Shown here: positions 61,500 through 64,000 of the stretch, piece by piece
How positions within the stretch are numbered: the first letter of the stretch is position 1
How the letters are laid out: every line of letters begins with the position of its first letter
Source of the DNA: Bog-473 sp963726135
GTDB lineage: Bacteria > Actinomycetota > Acidimicrobiia > Acidimicrobiales > RAAP-2
Direction of reading: 5' to 3'
DNA length: 64,000 bases
NCBI GenBank assembly: GCA_963726135.1
Contig: CAVSBE010000008.1
Coordinates: forward strand, 1,178,001 to 1,242,000
Notes under the pieces: model-generated
The model's input: the letters and a program-made list of their open reading frames with translations, nothing else
What the model was told of the DNA's origin: nothing
The model's database searches: none
Program-made: the position numbers and the translations under genes

Positions 61500-61934
61500 C
61501 TACCCGGGGATCTCCAGCCCCGGGACCTCGAGCCCGGGCACGTCAACGGGCTCCTCGGTGATCTGGCCGTCTCGAATCATGTAGCTGCGCACTACGGGGT
61601 GCGTATCTCGCAGGGAGACGAGGACGTAGTGCCACCCCGGGTCCGCCGCCTGCGCCACGTCGGTCGGCGACGGGTAGGCGTCAGTATGAGTGTGCGAGTG
61701 GAACACTCCCATGATGTCGGTGCCCAGCACCCGGGCGGCCCGGTCCACCCGCAGCATCTCCTTGGGGTCGATTTCGTAGACCATCGCCGAGGCCGCTGCG
61801 TTGGCTGTTGGGAAGAGATGGGTCGTCTCGTCCCCCTCGTAGGACCCGACCAAGAGGCCGCAGGCCTCGTCGGGGAGTCCGGCCAGGCAATGGGCAACCA
61901 TCTCCATGTAGAGGTCGCGGGTCAGACGGAGCAC
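61500..61934 (-). CDS. mec: JAMM/Mov34 metallopeptidase, Mec-like
   Basis: This 144-residue zinc peptidase cleaves the cysteine-CysO adduct in the mycobacterial pathway. Glu23 and the JAMM motif His79-x-His81-x7-Ser89-x2-Asp92 (GVFHSHTHTDAYPSPTD) are complete. The order mec, cysO, cysM on one strand is the same as the Mycobacterium tuberculosis operon. The C-terminus has a repeated PGLEVPGLEIPG tail. It is divergent to smpB, with only 26 bases between starts. Confidence 0.92.
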   Translation of the reverse strand: MLRLTRDLYMEMVAHCLAGLPDEACGLLVGSYEGDETTHLFPTANAAASAMVYEIDPKEMLRVDRAARVLGTDIMGVFHSHTHTDAYPSPTDVAQAADPGWHYVLVSLRDTHPVVRSYMIRDGQITEEPVDVPGLEVPGLEIPG

Positions 61935-61960
61935 CCATGAAGGGTACCCTCGTACCCCTC

Positions 61961-62482
61961 ATGGCCAGGGCAAAGAAGCAGATCGCCAAGCGGGCGGCCG
62001 CCCGGGAGGAGCGCAGTGGCGACCGCGTCGTCGCCACCAACCGGCGCGCCCGGCGGGAGTACGAGTTCCTCGAGACCTTCGAGGCGGGCATCGTGCTGCA
62101 GGGCTCAGAGGTGAAGTCACTCCGGGAGGGCAAGGCGCAGCTCAGCGAGGCCTATGCCCGGGTGGACGGCGGCGAGATGTGGCTGTTCCAACTGCACATC
62201 CCGCCATGGCAGTTCGCCACCGGCTTCGGCGCGCACGAACCCGACCGCAAGCGCAAGCTGCTGCTGCACCGAGGGCAGATCGATGAGTTGGTCGGCAAGA
62301 CCCAGCAGCAGTCGCTCACCCTGATCCCGGTCTCGCTGTACTTCCGGGACGGCAGGGCGAAGGTGCAATTGGCGCTGGCCAAGGGGCGCCGGCTGTACGA
62401 CAAACGCAACGTCCTCCGGGCCCGCGACGCCGAGAAGGAGGCAGCGCGGGCGGGCAAGGAGATCGGTCGCTGGGTCGGGTAG
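61961..62482 (+). CDS. smpB: SsrA-binding protein SmpB
   Basis: This 173-residue protein delivers tmRNA to stalled ribosomes. ATNRRARREYEFLETFEAGI, VLQGSEVKSLREGKAQLSEA, PDRKRKLLLHRGQIDELVGK and LIPVSLYFRDGRAKVQLALA are conserved, and the C-terminal basic tail (KEAARAGKEIGRWVG) is present. The ATG begins MARAKKQIAK; the long upstream extension in frame is not conserved. The tmRNA gene follows 89 bases later. Confidence 0.96.
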   Translation: MARAKKQIAKRAAAREERSGDRVVATNRRARREYEFLETFEAGIVLQGSEVKSLREGKAQLSEAYARVDGGEMWLFQLHIPPWQFATGFGAHEPDRKRKLLLHRGQIDELVGKTQQQSLTLIPVSLYFRDGRAKVQLALAKGRRLYDKRNVLRARDAEKEAARAGKEIGRWVG

Positions 62483-62571
62483 GAGGCAGCAATTTCCTGC
62501 CGGTCGAGGCGGACGCCCGGGGGCCGTAGAATGGCTGGACCGATCAAATGGGTCGGGAACAACCCAGACAT

Positions 62572-62921
62572 GGGGGTGATTGGCTTCGACTTCGGTCGTC
62601 AAGGTAGGAGAAGCGAGCCGTGGTCTCCGGAGCCACGTTAAAGAGCCGGAACCAAAAACAAACGCCGAGCCTCAGCTCGCGATCGCTGCTTAAGTAGCGA
62701 CGTCCAGCCGGTCCCAGCCCTACGGATCGGATCTTGGGCGTCATTCAGTAGGGCTTACTCAGTGCGTCACACCAACTGAACACTGAGGACACATTCGTTG
62801 GTTACGGGGCGGCACTGCCGCCGGCAGAAGTGCCGCCCCCGACAATCTGATGCTGGCTGCGCTCGGAGAAGGCCTACTGCGAAGCCGAAGGACGCGGGTT
62901 CGATTCCCGCCACCTCCACCA
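62572..62921 (+). ncRNA. ssrA: Transfer-messenger RNA (tmRNA)
   Basis: The 5' end GGGGGTGATTGGCTTCGAC and 3' end GGTTCGATTCCCGCCACCTC pair as a tRNA-like acceptor, with an encoded CCA. The internal reading frame ends NAEPQLAIAA before a TAA, the expected degradation-tag ending. The resume codon is not certain. Paired segments downstream look like pseudoknots, for example GGGGCGGCACTGCCGCCGG. It rescues stalled ribosomes together with SmpB, encoded just upstream. Confidence 0.96.
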
Positions 62922-63249
62922 CGACCACGGCATGTTCATGAAAGAGCACCTCGAGTGGTCATGAAAGTGCCCCGTTGGAGGTGGCGACGAGTTCACTTCT
63001 CGTCCGCCACCCCATGGATGACGAAACCGCCGGCCAAAAGGCCGGCGGTTTCTCGTTGACGCCTCTCTTTGATTCATCTCTGCCTCCTTGGTCGTGAGAA
63101 CCACGGGGGCACTCCTGCTTGGGGACTGTCGGTACTCGATCCTCTTTCGAGCCACTCCGTGGCGAAGTCCGAGCGGGAGGCTGCTCGTACGAAAGCCAAT
63201 CGGCTCACGCCGACGGCAGGCACTTTTGAGCCAGCCCGCAAGGACCTCT
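62922..63249. other. Region between tmRNA and IS1182-like element, with repeats but no gene
   Basis: No coding gene is supported. TCATGAAAG occurs twice (near 62936 and 62959). GGAGGTGGCG (62977-62986) is the exact inverse of the tmRNA 3' arm CGCCACCTCC (62908-62917). A strong terminator hairpin follows. The rest looks like remnants of mobile DNA. Confidence 0.45.
63024..63051 (+). terminator. Rho-independent-type terminator after tmRNA
   Basis: AAACCGCCGGCC (63024-63035) and GGCCGGCGGTTT (63040-63051) form a perfect 12-bp stem with an AAAA loop, followed by a pyrimidine-rich stretch. It is the likely end of the ssrA transcript. Confidence 0.82.
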
Positions 63250-64000
63250 AGGAGACTGTTGAATAAATCGCGCTTTGGTGCTCGCGATTTGGCTGCCGAT
63301 CGTCGAGAATTGGCAGGTGCAAGGACACAGCGATACGAATCGTGAGCTGCTCGACGCCGCCGCCCTGTGCCGCCAACTGGTGCCCGAAGGCAGCGTCGAG
63401 GCCTTCTTGGCCGATCACCGTCAGGAGCTGTTCCCTGATGAGATGTTCGAGGACCTGTTCCTCTCACGTCGTGGCCGTCCGTCGGTTCCGGCTGACGTGG
63501 TGGCGTCGGTCATGGTGCTCCAGGCCCTCGAAGGGCTCTCCGACCGAGATGCCGCCCGGGCGCTGCGTGACCGGATCAGCTGGAAGGTGGCCTGTGGACT
63601 GGCCCTCGACGACGAGGGCTTCGACTTCTCGGTCCTCACCTATTGGCGCACCCGGTTGCGCACCTCTGAGCGTCCCCGAGCGCATCTTCGACGCTGTGCG
63701 CTCGGTCATCGATGCCACCGGAGTCTTGAAGGACAAGACCCGCCGTGCCCTCGACTCGACACTGCTCGACGACGCGGTGGCCACCCAAGACACCGTGACC
63801 CAGCTGATCTCTGCTATCCGCCGGGTGCGACGCGTGGTCCCCGGTGCCGATCGTGTCCCTGTGTCCGCGCACGACTACGAGTCCTCGGGCAAGCCCCTCA
63901 TCGCTTGGGACGACCCCGTCGCCAAAGCAGCGCTGGTCGACGGCCTGGTCCGCGACGCCCTCGCCCTGCTCGAGGGCTTGGACGGGCGCCAAAGCGATCC
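63250..64000 (+). mobile_element. IS1182-family insertion sequence, left end (right side outside window)
   Basis: A transposase of IS1182 type begins at 63318. The sequence before it, from about 63252 (GGAGACTGTTGAATAAATCG), looks like an IS1182-type end. It holds an internal palindrome AAATCGCG (63265-63272) and CGCGATTT (63283-63290). A CTAG lies at 63248-63251 as a possible target. The right end is not in the window, so exact borders are provisional. Confidence 0.65.
63318..64000 (+). pseudogene. IS1182-family transposase, 3'-truncated by the window and frameshifted
   Basis: From the GTG, NRELLDAAALCRQLVPEGSV, EAFLADHRQELFPDEMFEDL, GRPSVPADVVASVMVLQALE and DRDAARALRDRISWKVACGL form the N-terminal DUF772-like domain of IS1182 transposases. 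After RTRLRTSE the frame shifts by one base in a CCCC run near 63668-63678; the continuation PERIFDAVRSVIDATGVLKD and LDSTLLDDAVATQDTVTQLI is the next conserved part. The gene runs beyond the window end. The frameshift may inactivate it or be a sequence error. Confidence 0.8.

Noticed and set aside
62767..62949. Minus-strand frame VEVAGIEPASFGFAVG near the tmRNA
   Set aside because: It is the complement of the tmRNA 3' end, a common annotation artefact.

Overview
The window is high-GC bacterial chromosome, most likely from an uncultured actinomycete of the class Acidimicrobiia or a close relative. This is an inference from gene content: F420-type luciferase-like oxidoreductases, a WS/DGAT acyltransferase, TIGR03086-type proteins, a mycobacterial-style mec-cysO-cysM cluster, many GTG starts with GTGA/ATGA gene overlaps, and three secreted proteins built on the GGYWLVASDGG-type repeat. 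No prophage, rRNA operon or CRISPR array was seen.

Bases 1-8 kb are a surface-polysaccharide region: a truncated flippase, a family 2 glycosyltransferase, a frameshifted methyltransferase, a complete IS630-type insertion sequence with recognisable ends, a large secreted repeat/toroid protein and a hexapeptide acetyltransferase. Part of it (about 0.9-2.8 kb) is visibly less GC-rich than the rest. From 8 to 19 kb the content is mostly core metabolism: tRNA-Gly, a methyltransferase, a compact b-type cytochrome operon without a Rieske gene, a WS/DGAT enzyme, dut, orn, an acyl-CoA synthetase, a 1-Cys peroxiredoxin, an enoyl-CoA hydratase and a HAD phosphatase.

From 19 to 35 kb lies a second, larger envelope-glycan locus. 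It has two more secreted repeat proteins (one fused to SpoIID/LytB, one to an FG-GAP/PQQ-like propeller), five family 4 glycosyltransferases, three methyltransferases and a Wzm/Wzt-type ABC exporter whose ATPase has a C-terminal carbohydrate-binding extension. Two cassettes share the order methyltransferase-GT4-GT4 with stop/start overlaps; one directly follows the exporter. I infer an exported glycan, possibly capped by methylation, with the repeat proteins acting outside the cell.

From 35 to 60 kb are clpP, tRNA-Leu, a glycerate kinase, a PIG-V-like mannosyltransferase, a sulfatase operon, and a lipid/xenobiotic-type set (SDRs, P450, MaoC pair, nitroreductase, SRPBCC, amidohydrolase, DapB-like dehydrogenase, two F420-type oxidoreductases), then rph/rdgB, an FAD oxidase and a small Doc-like toxin-antitoxin-like pair. 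The window closes with mec-cysO-cysM, smpB, ssrA (tmRNA) and the start of an IS1182-type transposase.

A recurring oddity is that nine genes need ten single-base frame corrections to restore conserved protein sequence, including the housekeeping gene rdgB. That pattern fits indel errors in the assembly better than real decay, and those genes are flagged individually.
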